64,000 nucleotides of DNA from Eukaryota sp. TZLM1-RC (GCA_040285825.1 JAUPSS010000011.1:124001-188000); one strand, 5' to 3'. Shown: positions 44,386 through 56,640, numbered from the stretch's first letter. Made by a program: numbers and translations. Notes: generated from the sequence alone by a model not told the origin.

Positions 44386-44598
44386 GAGGAATAGTATAAA
44401 CTAATTAGTATTGAAGATATCAGGATACATTAAATAATTGGGAGTAACAATAATAATTGTTCAAGTTGTTTCCAAAACTTAGCACGAATTACCATAATAC
44501 AATAATCATGAATCAGCTCGAAATACATTCTATTTTTGGATTTTGACCTTTCGCATATATCAAAATTCATTTGAAAATTGATCATTGTCAGAACTTAC

Positions 44599-46531
44599 AT
44601 GCAAACCAGATCTTCTGATGCGTCTGTACGCCTTTCCTCTCTCAAGGACTTGGTTCGATTATATCCCAAAATAGCCCTGAAGTCTCTTCTTGTTGCATTA
44701 CCGCTACTTTCATATGTCGCTTTCACTCTCCTGTCTCGTGTTTCATTGTTCTGTAGTCCTCAAGCTCGCACCATGAATGGTATGTTCATGTTCTGATTGA
44801 TCATAGATCGTTTCTGGTTGGCTGCTGAAAACATGTTTCAAAATACTTTGGTGCTTACTTTTTTCTACTGGCCAATTTACTTTCTGTGGCCGAGAAAAAC
44901 CGTGGGCTTCAGGAAATACACAATTGGTTTTGGTCTAGCCATTGCTTTATACAGTATGCTAAAACCTTTCACTTTAGGTGACCGTGTCCCTGCAGCTTAC
45001 CTTCTTGCTGGCTTGTTTGTTTTGTTCCTTTAATAACTAACTTTAGATATGGTTGTGAATTTATTTTTTTATTTAGAATATCTAAATACTGTAAAAAACG
45101 GGAAATTATTAGACCTCGTTATTTCTTGTTTATGTTTCTTCCCTTCATAGTTAATTTGTTCTTGATGGAATTTGTAATCATTCGCATGTATTTTGCTGCA
45201 GAAAGTTATGCAACTCGTGTTTTTATTCGTATGGTATTAGCACCTTTTTTATGCTACACATCTGAAACATTTGCCAGAATAGCTATTCGTCGCATTTGTA
45301 CACATTACCAGCAAAACCAGAAAAAATGTGACGTATCTGTTATTATGAAATCTATGAGAAAACCATTTGCTTTTCTGGTATGTCATGGTTTGATTAACCG
45401 TAGTTTGGTATTCATTCTGTTGTCAAATTGCTCGTTCTTCGATTGTATGTCATCATTGTAGTTTTCTTTACCTCAGACTTGTTGCTAATGCGGGTTCCCT
45501 GATTGAAACTACTTTCATGGTAGTTATTGCTGCGATCTTGGAAATCTTCTGGAAGTACACCGCTAGAGCTCGTGATGAATGGATTGAAAAAACATTAGTT
45601 ACCAAGAAGGGTGGTGCCACGATTGTAGACGTTGATGATGTAGAAATGCAGGCATCAGGTCTTTTTGAAAAGCAAAATGAAGTTTATGAGGAAGTTTCTT
45701 CCCCTGCACCAATTCACACACAGGAGAACATTCTCGATGAACAGCTCCCAGTCCCCAACGAAGTCATCTCTGATGGGACTTCTCCTTCAGACGTCACTTC
45801 ACCTCCTGTTGAAAAATCCCATCTCAACCAGGAAGAACCCAGTACTGATGAAGAATCTCAAGATGATGATGAAGAAAGTGTGTTGCTGTCTGAAGTACAA
45901 AACCTAGCTGGTAACGAATCAGGCACTGATACTGATGTAAAGTCCATAGAGATGAGGGGTATTTGTGAGTCACCTGTGAAGAAAGCTTCAAAAACGGATA
46001 TTCAGACATTTAAGGATGAAAATTTAACTGATTTTGACTTATTGTATGCCAATATTAATCTCTTTGATATTGTTTTTGATCTTACGGCTATTGTCATTAC
46101 TTTCGCCATGTGTGTTTTTTCTTTTAATTATTTCTAATCTCAGGAGTATGTGTGCTTATATACTATTCGAATCATGGGATGCTCTTTACGAAGCATTACC
46201 AGAGTTGTTGAGTGTTTTGGTAGTACAATGTGGAACAAACTTTTTAACCGATATTACTGTTCTATATTGCCTCTCTCTGAAACGAATGAAACAAAGGGAA
46301 AAAACCCATTTCCCTCTTGTTTGGGAACGTTACGCCAAGCAGTACTATCTTCCGCTGTTTATTCCAATGGCAACAGGTATTGTCTATTATTGGTATGTCT
46401 TGATCTTATTTTCTTATTTTAGTGTTCGTTATTACTTGGCCATTAGACAAACATGGCACAATTTTTCATTTTCTGATGATGTTGTGAATGAAGCTTGTAG
46501 GCATGCTAGGTTTGGTCCTTTTTCTGAGTAG
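44599..46531 (+). CDS. Multi-pass membrane protein with five tiny introns
   Basis: Six exons (44599-44779, 44807-45014, 45047-45377, 45404-45444, 45477-46109, 46144-46531) join in one frame to 593 residues. The introns are 27, 32, 26, 32 and 34 nt. About eight to ten hydrophobic segments are visible, e.g. ALKSLLVALPLLSYVAFTLL, NTLVLTFFYWPIYFLW, FLFMFLPFIVNLFLMEFVII and LPLFIPMATGIVYYWYVLIL. A long acidic Ser/Thr-rich cytosolic loop (about 150 residues, PSTDEESQDDDEESVLLSEV) separates the two membrane halves. I do not recognise the family; a transporter, acyltransferase or ER scaffold are all possible. The smooth reading across five independent splice sites makes the gene model strong even without a name. 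Confidence 0.75.
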
Positions 46532-47080
46532 TTTGTGTTTATTGAATTTGTGTTTTTTTATTAAGTCGATTTATAAAATAGTTTTTACCATCCTCACATC
46601 CTCACTCAACTAGTTGGGTCCGCCACCCAAATTAGCCTGGAATATTACCAGCCATTCATTCAGAAAGCTTTTGAATTTAGTTGAAAATTCTTTTCCCAGT
46701 AGGGATGTCCTGATCCTATCTTCTCAATTATGGTTGGTGTCAGATCTGAAGACTGTTTAGTGAAAAGCTTGCACAAAATTAAAATTCATTCAATGTGAAT
46801 CTGGAGACGATGATCCAGTAGATTGTACCACCATGATTAGCAACTCCGACACAAAGATCACACAAACAGAACTATTTCTTTCTATTCCATGCTCTTTTAA
46901 ATAGAGTAAATCAACTTTGTGTTTCCTGAAAAATTGAACTAAAAAGTGCTGGACTATACTTTACAAGTAAGTTTACACATCATTTTCACTAAACCCAAGA
47001 TCAGAATTTTTGATGCATGAATGACCATCAACAGATGTCGTAAGTACTAGATTCTTATAATCCATTCTCAATTGTTAGAC
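46532..47080. other. Intergenic, no gene seen
   Basis: AT-rich spacer between the membrane-protein gene and a LINE relic. Confidence 0.4.
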
Positions 47081-47084
47081 AGCT

Positions 47085-47655
47085 TTGCTCATCATTTCTG
47101 CAGTTACTTGGATTCAATATAGAGGCATTTATTGAACCTTTAGACCGTAAGCAATCTCCAGATCAAACTGATGATTCCTTTGGTAAAAGAAGGGCAGATT
47201 TAGTAGCTCCAGGACTCGGTGGTGTTCTCAATGTTGTGAATGTTGTCTCAGTGGATCTCTGCAAAAATTCTGCTGCTCGTTTGGTTTATTCCGCTGAATT
47301 GCCGCTATCTAACGCCAAAAAAAGAAAATACAAAAATATGAAGAACCATTGGCACAATTAGGTAGAATTGAACATAAGAAATATCAGTTTGTACCGTTTG
47401 CAATTTCTCTTTTTGGCAATATTGGACCTTCAGGGTTACACTTTTTTGAAATTTTCAAAAAAGTTTTACTGAATAGGTTTGGTAAACAATGAACTCCACC
47501 TTCTGGTTAAATAGAATTGTTTTGTGCATTCTCAAGTCTATTCCAACAATGATTTCTAAAGCTCTTTTAATTATTGGTGTAGAATATGAACGAAATGCTG
47601 TGAGTAGGTTTAGTAATAGTGATGCTTGTTTGGAGGATATTGAATTCTAGATAGA
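47085..47655 (+). mobile_element. LINE 3' fragment
   Basis: One frame reads GFNIEAFIEPLDRKQSPDQT, then KRRADLVAPGLGGVLNVVNV, a well-kept restriction-like endonuclease core (RAD...VNVVSVD). It is followed by a broken end (VPFAISLFGNIGP and NRIVLCILKSIP). The last 60 bp recur at 63425-63490. Confidence 0.7.
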
Positions 47656-47923
47656 ATTTTTTTTCAATATAAATACAGTACAAAACAATTACTTGGAGAA
47701 ATCTAAATTTTAATTATAATGTGACTTAAGTTGAGACTTCACTTCTTTCAAGAACCTTTGGAAATGGTGAATGAAATTTAATTCAGGTTTTTCACTACTT
47801 GTAAACGAATGAAACATCAAATAAAATCATTTAATATCTAACGAGTTATGTTCATACATTCTATTTAACCGTTCTTGTAGTGTTTGCAGAGTATTTGAAA
47901 AATATACAATTGTTTAGGTATAC

Positions 47924-48002
47924 TGTTGCCTAAAGTCTATTGTAGTAAAGAGAAGTCTGATTTATTTTCTAATCATATTATATAAGCCTTAGGGCGCCAA
48001 CA
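47924..48002 (-). repeat. 3' LTR of Ty3-type element
   Basis: 79 bp bounded by TGTTG...CAACA. On the element strand it contains ttatataata (TATA-like) and aataaa (poly(A) signal), so it packs promoter and terminator into a very short repeat. Confidence 0.85.
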
Positions 48003-48019
48003 CTGCTTCTCCCTTTTTC
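48003..48019 (-). promoter_or_regulatory. Polypurine tract
   Basis: On the element strand gaaaaagggagaagcag abuts the 3' LTR start, the expected site of plus-strand priming. Confidence 0.7.
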
Positions 48020-48130
48020 AAAATAAATCAGCTTATATAAATATGAAACAAAACTATATACAAGTAACCAAATAACTATAAATAAATATATATAATCGAT
48101 TTAATTTAAATAATCGATATAAACTAAGAA

Positions 48131-49510
48131 TTAGCTCCGCTTCCTAATTCTATTATTACGTCTAGACCTCTTAGAAGGCGTAGACTCATTGGAGGTACCT
48201 TGACGTCGACTAGCGGTACGTTTACCAATTTTCTTGTTATCCTTACTTAATAACTTATAAGCTTCGGAGTGTTTAACTGAATCGAGTGGCTCTTCTGTCG
48301 TCTCACCGCCAAACCATTGAACAGTACAGAAACTACCTGATTCAGAGTGGTATTCTGAGAGGATTTTCTTTATAACGTGTTTTTCGAAATCGCCTGCAGC
48401 GACTGCCTTGAGGAACTCAATGTCTTGTGGATTTTCCGCGTTATAGATTTTACAATCTTTCTTGGCAGCTTTTAATTCTGTGCCAGTAGTAAGATTCTTC
48501 AATAATAAAGTGGATTTGGAAGGAAGGTCAATAACTAAGAATGGTCCATTCCAAGATCCATGCAATTTATTATTTTGTTTGGTTTTACGTAAGACGTAGT
48601 CACCAATATTAAATACTATAAAACATGAATTAGTATTATCTACTGAAGACGGAGTAATTAATGTTTGGTGACGCTCTGCTTCTTCCCTTTTATCTTGTAG
48701 ACGAGTGTTTTTCATTTTAATGTCATCTAGTAAAGGGATATTAGTTTCAAATTTGGATAAATTTGCTAATATATTAGCAGGGTCTGTTCTTGGACTAATT
48801 GAAGAACCGAACATCAGTTCGTAGGGGGTGAAACCAGTTTTTCTGCTTTTAGTAGAATTTATTAATAGTTGGGATATAGGTACATAAGTAGACCAATTTT
48901 CGTAATCATTAAAATCTGTTAATAATTTCCTTAAGCATTGGAGAACGTCTCTATGTTTACGTTCTACAAGTCCATTACTTTCTGAATAGTTTGGAATTGA
49001 GTTACTCATCTCAATCACTAATCTATTACACACTGTTTTGAAAGTCTCATTGGCGAACTCAGGTCCATTATCGCTATGAATTAACATAGGTATGCCAAAA
49101 ATTGCGCAAACGTTCCAAAGGTAAGCATCTGCGGTTTCTAAGGCATTGAGTTCTTTTAGAGGGACTAAAATTGTATATCCAGTAAAAGAGTCTACAAATA
49201 CTAATAAATATTTATTTCCTTTGTTGTCAGTGTTCAGAGGTCCAATTGTATCGACGTTTAATCTGGCAAATGGTCGATCTGCCCATAGAGATCCTGTGGA
49301 AGGTGTTTTTGATCTTTTAACTGGAACCGTTTTTTGACAAGTTGGGCAACTTTTGACATGATTTATGAGGTCCTTTCTCATATTAGGCCAGTAGAAGTCA
49401 CCTTTGGATAGTTTGTGTAAACTATCGTTTTTGCTGGGGTGGCCAGATTGAACTAAACCATGTATTAATAATTGTGCCTGTTTTCTGAGGCTCTTTGGAA
49501 TTGTAATTTT
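48131..49510 (-). pseudogene. Integrase region of Ty3-type element
   Basis: The open frame continues from about 49510. The HHCC zinc domain is visible as HGLVQSGHPS ... FYWPNMRKDLINHVKSCPTC. The DDE core follows with LNVDTIGPLNTDNKGNKYLL (first Asp), IHSDNGPEFANETFK (second Asp) and YSESNGLVERKHRDVL (Glu). The C-terminal part has a GPY-like turn (LHGSWNGPFLVIDLPSK) and a long basic tail (SKRSRRNNRIRKRS). The integrase itself looks intact, but it is out of frame with the RNase H part because of an A run near 49540. Confidence 0.85.
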
Positions 49511-49517
49511 ATTTTTA

Positions 49518-51405
49518 TTATTTTTCCAAATTTGAGTATTTTTTATCTAGAATTCCATTTTCAAATGAAGAGTCATTGTTGTTTTTGGCTATTTGTTGTT
49601 CAGATCTTATTTTAGAGAACCAAGAAGAAACAATGGGTAAGTCTTGGTGTCTACTTAGGGATAAAATTGATGGGATGTCTTCGAAGTCCGAATCAGAATC
49701 ATCGTCTATTGGAGGTATCTCGTAATTCGAAAGTAAAGTATCTGGTATATTTATACTACATATAGAAGGAGTTTCCTCATTTTGATCTAAATCAATATTC
49801 CTCGATAGCATATCTGTCCAGTGGTTATCTTCACCTGGTTCATGGACTATATCAAAGTCGAATTCAGATAGTATCGGCAGCCATCTCTTTACAATTCTAT
49901 TTTTCTCTGGAGCTGTGGCCAGGAATGCAATGTTTTTGTGATCAGTGAAAATTGTTAAATGTCTAGTTAATAGGTAGCTTTCTAAACAACTTTCAGTTAA
50001 GATCAAGAGTATTGCATATAGTTCTTTTTGTAAAGTGGACCATTTTTTTGTTTCTGTAAGTAATCTACTATAGAATGACAAAGGTTTCACTTTCTTTCTA
50101 TTTAGCGGAGTAGGGTTCAATTTCTTGCCAAATTACGCCTCCTACTGCTACATTTGAAGCGTCAGTACTTATTAATACTCGCTTGCCCGGAGCTGGTAAT
50201 TCAAGGGGCATGTGGTTTACAATTAAATCTTTGATTCGCTTGAGATAATCGTCCTGCTCATCAGCCCATTTGATAATTCTAGGTTTTCCTTTTATTAACT
50301 CGTTAATTGGAGCTATTAATTCAGAAATTCCAGGAAGCCAATCTCTTATGTAATTGATTGATCCCACCAAGGAGCGAACCTCTTTCACTGTTTTTGGTCT
50401 GGGTTTTTTCATAAGGGCTTCAATCTTTTTCTTGCTGATAAACCTAGTTTTGTTCTGCAAGGAACTTCCTAATATGTCAATGGGGTGTTTGGCTGTGACG
50501 AATTTGCATTTTCGTAAACCAATGTTTACCCGTCTTTTTCTGGCGCATTCGAGGACTCTTTGCAGTCTTCTGTAGAATTCATCAAATGAAGTACCGACTA
50601 TGATGATGTTGTCTATGTATATGAAAACGCCGTCCATTTAGAAAATTTCCAACATTACATTTTGAAATACTGCTGGCATATTCTTTAAACCGAAGCAAGC
50701 TCTTTTAAACATAATGGACCTTCCAGGTATTAAAATTGATGTTTTTTCAATATCTTGTTCTGCTACATTCATTTGCCAGAAAACTTTTGATAAATCAAGT
50801 GTGGCAATGTAGTCAGCTCTGCTTAAAAATTCTAATGTGTCACTAATCCGCGGTAAATTAGGTTCGACAGAAATTGTGTGGGCATTAACACCATCTTTAC
50901 CACTAAAGTCACCAGTTAATCTAAGTTTTCTATCATCTGGGTAGATAACTTGGACAATAGGAGAGCTGAATCTATTAATGGATTCAACTGCATAACCTAT
51001 TTCTATCAATTCGTCGAATATTTTGTTGGCTATTTCTAATTTGCTTGGGTTTAACCGTCTAGCAGGTTTGTATACAATAGCGTTTTCTTCGCGAAAGGTT
51101 ATTGTAAGAGGACTGCAATCAATACCTTTTTTGTTTGGAGTTTCACTAAAAACATCGCTGAAAATTTTAAGTAGACTCGTTAATTTTAATTTATTATTAC
51201 TATCATCTAATTTTATCTCACATTCAGATCTAGTTAATTGCTCCTCAAAATCAGAACGACTTGGTGATTGGTTATCTAAGTTCTTAATCCAATGTTGAGC
51301 GATTTTAGAGTCGAATTCTGATTCTGCATTTAACAAAGTGTGGTGTTCTTTGTCTAATACAATGAAAAGACCATCATCCGTCTGAAGCCCAAGTGCTTTT
51401 AACAT
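49518..51405 (-). pseudogene. Protease end, reverse transcriptase and RNase H of Ty3-type element
   Basis: Reverse transcriptase motifs: IATLDLSKVFWQMNVAE, FKRACFGLKNMPAVFQNVML, then a TAA stop at 50638 and VFIYIDNIIIVG. The catalytic box is YIDN, where YxDD is expected, so the second Asp is lost. Connection and RNase H follow (LISTDASNVAVGGVIWQEIE; then, in another frame from about 50120, TIFTDHKNIAFL and WLPILSEFDFDIVHEPGED). The stop, the YIDN change and the frame change at 50100 each should abolish activity. Confidence 0.85.
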
Positions 51406-53787
51406 GTCTGTCCCTATTAGTGATTTGTTCGAACCCGGGATTACGGGAAGAGTATGTTTATAATGAACTTGTTGCGCAATGCTTCCTACGTTGAACGACA
51501 GAATACCATTTGCACTCCCTAGCGATTATATGGATACGTTATTAGCTGGTAAGAACTTAATAGTGTCCTTGCTATTGATTGACAAATGGCATTGTTCAGC
51601 TAAATCTGCAGTAATAACCGAACAAAACGCAGCCGAATCAAATAGTTGCAATCATTTTGATATCGTTTATTGATATCTCCAGTCTTATAAATGGAGAACG
51701 CTGGAATCTGATGTGGTCTTCACTAACCGTAGAATTAATATCAAAAATACTGTTGATATCAGAGCTGGAATGGTGAATTTGTAGAGGAATTAAAAGATTT
51801 TGTTCAGCTGTTGGAAAGTTGTTGACTGGGTTTCGTAAATCGGCTGTAGATTGATTGTGATTGATTGCATTGATATATACCCGATTAGGAAAGTTGCCTG
51901 TCTTGCTGTTCCGGTTGCTGTTGTTGATCCGTCTGTGAGGAAAAGTACTCGAACGGATCGGTTTTGTCTCAGTAGGGGATGCGTTTGATGATATATCCTC
52001 TGTTGTGTTGGTGTTATATATAGGTCTATACTGACCTCTTCCTTTATGTCCTCTAAGACGGCCTCCACGGCCTCTAAATTTAAATCTATGTACACGTCTA
52101 CCTCGGCCACCTCGGCCCCTTTCTACACTGCTTCTACTGACAGGCGCCTCCTGTTCTCCCAATCTAAATCTTTCTTCTTTGGAAACCCTGCTTCTAGCAC
52201 AACGAGGGTCTATACATTCAAATACAGTGTGGCCGACAGGGTTGTTACCTTCGACGTTACTACAGAACGTACAAAACTTCGAACCTTCTCGTTCATGCTT
52301 TTCAGGAATGTACTTGTGTTGAGGGGTTCCTCTTGACTTTCCTCCTGATCGTCTTGCTCGTTTTGTTTGAGCCTGGGCTGATGGGGTTATTCCTCTTGAA
52401 TAGGTTCTCATTGCCGTGAGTCCCAAAGAAATATCTTCTTCGTTAGCCCTGTTCCTTAGTACATCCATTGTGGGCTTATTTCCTGCTGTGAAACACCAAG
52501 CGAGGAAATGCCTTCTCGTTGTCGATATCACATCGAGTAGAGTTGTTCTATTCGGCGAGTCCCACAAGGATTCCCTAGTCCATAATGGGAGGTGGTCGCT
52601 TGATATGGCAAAGTTGTCCAAACCCATAAGGAAGTATTCGGCTATTAGAGCGGGAGATATGGTTATCAGCCCACTGCTTCCTTTAATCAAATCAGGGATG
52701 GTTAGGACGGTCATGTAGGTGGTCATTCTCAAGACGTCCCCAAAATCTTTACATAACGACCAAACTCGTTGTCAGCCTCATGCCTATTGTGGATTTTTCT
52801 CCTGTACATTCTAGGCTTCATTAGAGCTGTACAAGCCTCATGAAATGATGTGAATTGCGTTCTTTTTAACAAAAATACCATGACGTCAGCGTCGGTATAA
52901 TCAACACCGAGTAAACTTTGACTCTGCCATCTAGATAGAAGGCTAGGGTTGATCTTGCTAGATATTCCTGCAGGACTAGATGAATAAGGCAAGTGCTCAT
53001 CATCATGCTCCTAAATCATAAATAAATCATAATGGTGGATTGGAGGTCCGAGCTTATCTGTTATACTGTTCTCCTGCTCCATGAATTCCCTAAAATATGT
53101 GGGAGCAGTCTCTGTCAGCTCCGTGTAGTTATGGATTTCCGTATCAAAGTTAGGATCAAACCAGGCAGGCAATTTGGATTGTAGGATGTCTTCTGAGTCG
53201 GTCCTACTTCTCTGCTCGATGGAGAGAAACCTTATTCTCCTGCCATGTTGGTCTAGGAAGGAGGCCTTCCAATCCAGTCTATCTTTGATGGGAAGGGACA
53301 TCATTTCGTTGATTCTCTTGTCGATACCAGAGATTCTGGGACGTCACTCTGCGTTACGCCCGAACGTTTCTCTACTCAATTTATCAAGAACCTTTATGAG
53401 TTCATTCCTTTCGTTGAGGGAAATTTCTAATACCTTTTTGGTATCCCCAACCATGCCGAGGGTCTAGAAACCAACGTTTCTGCCTCTTTTACGAATGTAA
53501 CTCCACAGAGGAGGAAGCTGCTCGAACAGACATAAATCTGTTGGTTCGAGGTAAGCTTCCGCATCCTCTCTTAATAACTTGTAGAGCCCCTCGGAAGAGT
53601 CGTCTTCTCCCTCCATTTCATCTAGTTGAGATTGAATTTCGTCATATTCTCCTAATGGGGAAGACGTGTCTAAGGTGGGATTTCCATCCGTTCCCTTTGA
53701 GACAGGTTCTACAATTGGGAGGGGAGAGGGAGACGGGTCCGTTCTCGTTACCTCTTCCATTGCTGAAGATGGAGGGACCTCGTCCAC
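51406..53787 (-). pseudogene. Gag and protease region of Ty3-type element
   Basis: Gag is spread over four pieces (53464-53787, 53011-53304, 52729-52992, 51638-52732). The last carries a zinc-binding CTFCSNVEGNNPVGHTVFEC and an Arg-Gly box (RGRGGRGRR, FRGRGGRLRGHKGRG) for RNA binding. The protease begins in an overlapping +1 frame at about 51655 with LFDSAAFCSVITADLAEQC (Ala where Gly is usual in DSG) and has LIGTDML before the reverse transcriptase. Stops and shifts separate the parts. Confidence 0.7.
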
Positions 53788-54016
53788 TCTTTCGTCTTTC
53801 TTTTAGGGAGCGGGAGGTGGGATCCGGGTCCGTTACCTCGTTACCCTCTTTGTAATGTATATGTGTATATGTATCTGCTTCCTGTTGCTGCATGTAAGGT
53901 GAGGAATTGGGGTCAGAGATATCTTGCTGAAAGATGTCTGAAATGTTGTAGAGGTTTCTGGGGATGTATACTAGTAAAGTGCTGAAGTTATGGTATAGCT
54001 TTTGACTTTAAGATGA

Positions 54017-54027
54017 CCAATAATTAT
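54017..54027 (-). promoter_or_regulatory. Probable primer-binding region
   Basis: Element strand ataattattgg directly follows the 5' LTR. The same 11 bases follow the 5' LTR of the unrelated-looking element at 41434. Confidence 0.5.
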
Positions 54028-54101
54028 TGTTGCCTAAAGTCTATTGTAGTAAAGAGAAGTCTGATTTATTTTCTATTCATATTATATAAGCCTTAGGGCG
54101 C
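54028..54101 (-). repeat. 5' LTR of Ty3-type element
   Basis: 74 bp matching the 3' LTR with one mismatch seen; the outermost bases (TGTTG side on the element strand) do not match, so its end is altered or truncated. Confidence 0.8.
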
Positions 54102-54637
54102 TTAGGTTTCTTTTTTGTGATTACAGAAAGTAAACCCATTTCTATCCCATTTCTATGTCAAGTTGTGAAATTTTTCTTTTAATGGAAGAGTTGAACATGC
54201 GTAACATTTTCTGATCTTCCATATTAGCAAACCTTTCAGAAAGCCCAACTACTGCTATTCTGATTCCAGCAATCAACGCACACGAAGTGGAAATTGAAAC
54301 TTTAGCCCAACCTCCATTAATTGCACTCAGCTAAATATGATTTGAAAAATTTTACATTTCACGTCCTTTCAAATTCAACAAAACTTTTGCTCTTGATTCA
54401 TCAAATCTCTGGACCAAAAGCTTAAAGATCTATAGATTAATAGCTCGACACCATAAACTACGCTTTATTAATAACAAAAAAAGATTTTCCCTATAATTGA
54501 TCAACGTGAAATATTGAGCTTGTAACACTTCTAAGTAATGGCCAAATAACAACATTGACATAACATTCCATATAATTTATTTGAGCTGTTGTTAACTTTT
54601 TATCACGTTCACGTTCTTGGTGTGATAGATTACCCAT
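54102..54637. other. Gene-poor region
   Basis: Between the Ty3-type element and a small relic ORF. No supported gene. Confidence 0.4.
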
Positions 54638-54990
54638 TCAGAATGCAAATGTTTTTGGAACAAATGTGTGACCAGATTTTCGATTGTGTCGTGTACTGAT
54701 TTTATGACAAATAATACAGATTGTGTTCTGTTTGAGTGGTGTGTTGTATTCAATCATTCCAATTGCTTCTAGACATTTTGAATAGAAAATTAAACCACCA
54801 TTATTAATTTTTCGATGATATGATGCTTGTTTTTGATGTGGAAATTGTAATAAATAATGTATCCACATTTTTGCAACAGGGGCATAATCAGATATCCAAT
54901 CAATTGTCACATTTCGTGGATCCTGTGTCAACCAAATTTTATTAGTTACACGTTCATATTTCGAAATCTCATTATCTATTAGAAAATTTT
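54638..54990 (-). pseudogene. Open frame of unknown origin, truncated
   Basis: The frame is open from about 54990 down to a stop at 54638 (TQDPRNVTIDWISDYAPVAK, IHYLLQFPHQKQASYH, CIICHKISTRHNRKSGH). Two CxxC/HxxxH-like features could bind zinc. It abuts the LINE fragment at 55018, so it was probably cut by that insertion. Not recognised. Confidence 0.3.
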
Positions 54991-55017
54991 GATGTGTGTT
55001 TTGTTTTATTGCTTCCT

Positions 55018-56225
55018 AATGCTTTTAGATCTCACAAGCATGACGGTATTGGCCTAAAACGTTCATCTATTTTATCAAATGCTGCGTTTATAGGTGGAAT
55101 CAAGGATTTCCTTTATGAACTTGCTTTATCGTTTCCTCATCAATGGATTCATTTAGCGTATAACTCTTCTTCAGTTGCGATGAAATGTTTACGTACCTTC
55201 TTGGAAAAAAGCTCCAATGATTTCTGGATGGATGCTTTCATCTTTGATTGATGTCAATCCTGAACTAATTCGAAGTAATGTGTTTTCATCATCTTTTTTT
55301 GGTGGAATTAACTTCACTAAATCGTCTATTGTCTGGCGAGCAACTTTCCTTAGTAGAGGAAAAAAATTTGTTTTTGACTTTTGCAACCGTTTTCCACATG
55401 ATGTCAATTTACGGAATTCTACAAGTTATAATTATTTAACAGACCTTGAAAATGGGCTTGATTGCTTACCCCTGACATTTGGAGTAAATGCTTTGCCGAT
55501 AATGTACAGGAAATACCATCAATACAATGCGCCTTCGATGTTTAATTTTGCCTGATAACGTGCCCCATAATTTGATTTGTAGATGTGGATTGAAAATTTC
55601 TCCAAATGATCTTTTTAATTGTAAACATCTTATTACTTTCCGATCAAAAATCCATGATGCAGTTAGGGATCAACTCTACTGTATGCCAAAGTCACACAGA
55701 ATTGTTTTTGATTTAGAACCATTACTCTCTCGTTTGGTTGATGAGGATACTTTAAATTCTTTTGGTCGAAATAGTGGTGATTAATGCTTCAAGGTCTTGA
55801 AGGGACGACCATAATTGATGATGTGAGATCCACTGATGTGTGTCATAATACTTTTATACCGTTAGCTCAGTCATAACACAAGAATCCGCTGTCTGTTGCC
55901 GAAAACATTAAAATTGATCAATATAAAGCAAAATTGTTATCTTTGAATGCTGAAACACATGATTATTATGTCCTTTGTCCATTTGCTTTCCCTATATGGC
56001 ACGCGTAGACCACTTGATTTATCTCTCTTGGATGATTTTGTTAAACTTGTAAAACAACGTACAGAAAGAATCTTTGACAATATGTTTTGGCAGAACAGAA
56101 TTGTATTTTTGATTTTTAAAGGTGTCGTCCCCTTATTATTATCTTCTTTACTATTTTTGGTCGTTTTTATGACGGAAAAACTTCCAGTAATTTCTTTTTG
56201 GCTGATTTGGGATATAAAGATTTAG
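55018..56225 (+). mobile_element. LINE 3' fragment, inverted copy of 43.1-44.4 kb
   Basis: Contains HKHDGIGLKRSSILSNAAFI, LILPDNVPHNLICRCGLKIS, HDAVRDQLYCMPKSHRIVFD and NRIVFLIFKGVVP, the same as on the minus strand at 43090-44385. Broken by several frameshifts. Confidence 0.75.
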
Positions 56226-56279
56226 CACTTTAAGTTTGCTGTTTAATTTCTCGTTGGAAAAAATAAAATTGTAACAAAA

Positions 56280-56640
56280 ATGATTTCTGCAAAACCGTTA
56301 TTTTCTTCAAAAGTTGACTTTTTCTCAATTGAACTTAAAGATATTCCTAACTTTTCAAGAACTTTTCCTAAACTACAGAAGATTATTATTAATTATTTAG
56401 AAGTAGAATCATTGAACAACCAAATTAGCATGGCTAACAACCCCAGTGATTTTCTTTGAAATCATTTTTGTCTATTTTGTGTAGTTTAAATTCTTTTCCA
56501 CATAGTTCATCTTGTTTGATGACACAAGTTCCTTGCTGTTTTGAATTAATGCTTTCAGATATTCAATTTTTGACAGTCATTTGAATTAGACTTAATCTAC
56601 CTTCTCCTCAATGCTTATCACAAAAGAAAGATTAACTTTA
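56280..56640 (+). mobile_element. LINE internal fragment
   Basis: Matches the minus-strand stretch 42590-42970 (aaccgttattttct, gcaaaagttgactttt) at a lower level of identity than the neighbouring pair. Encodes ELKDIPNFSRTFPKLQKIII and NNQISMANN, then degenerates. Confidence 0.65.

Larger units (their letters stand above)
47924..54101 (-). mobile_element. Ty3-type LTR retrotransposon, degenerate
   Basis: About 6.2 kb on the minus strand. Direct repeats of 79 bp (47924-48002) and 74 bp (54028-54101) are nearly identical; the intact one starts TGTTGGCGCC and ends GGCAACA on the element strand. The order gag, protease, reverse transcriptase, RNase H, integrase is that of the Ty3/Gypsy group. 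The frame is interrupted in at least four places. A polypurine tract lies directly before the 3' LTR. The LTRs are unusually short. Confidence 0.88.

Noticed and set aside
53541-53893. ORFs on both strands at the 5' end of the Ty3-type element
   Set aside because: Opposite-strand frames to gag; compositionally biased and not supported.
47924-54101. Target-site duplication for the Ty3-type element
   Set aside because: Flanks (gtatac on the left, ttaggt on the right) do not match and the outer end of the 5' LTR is altered.
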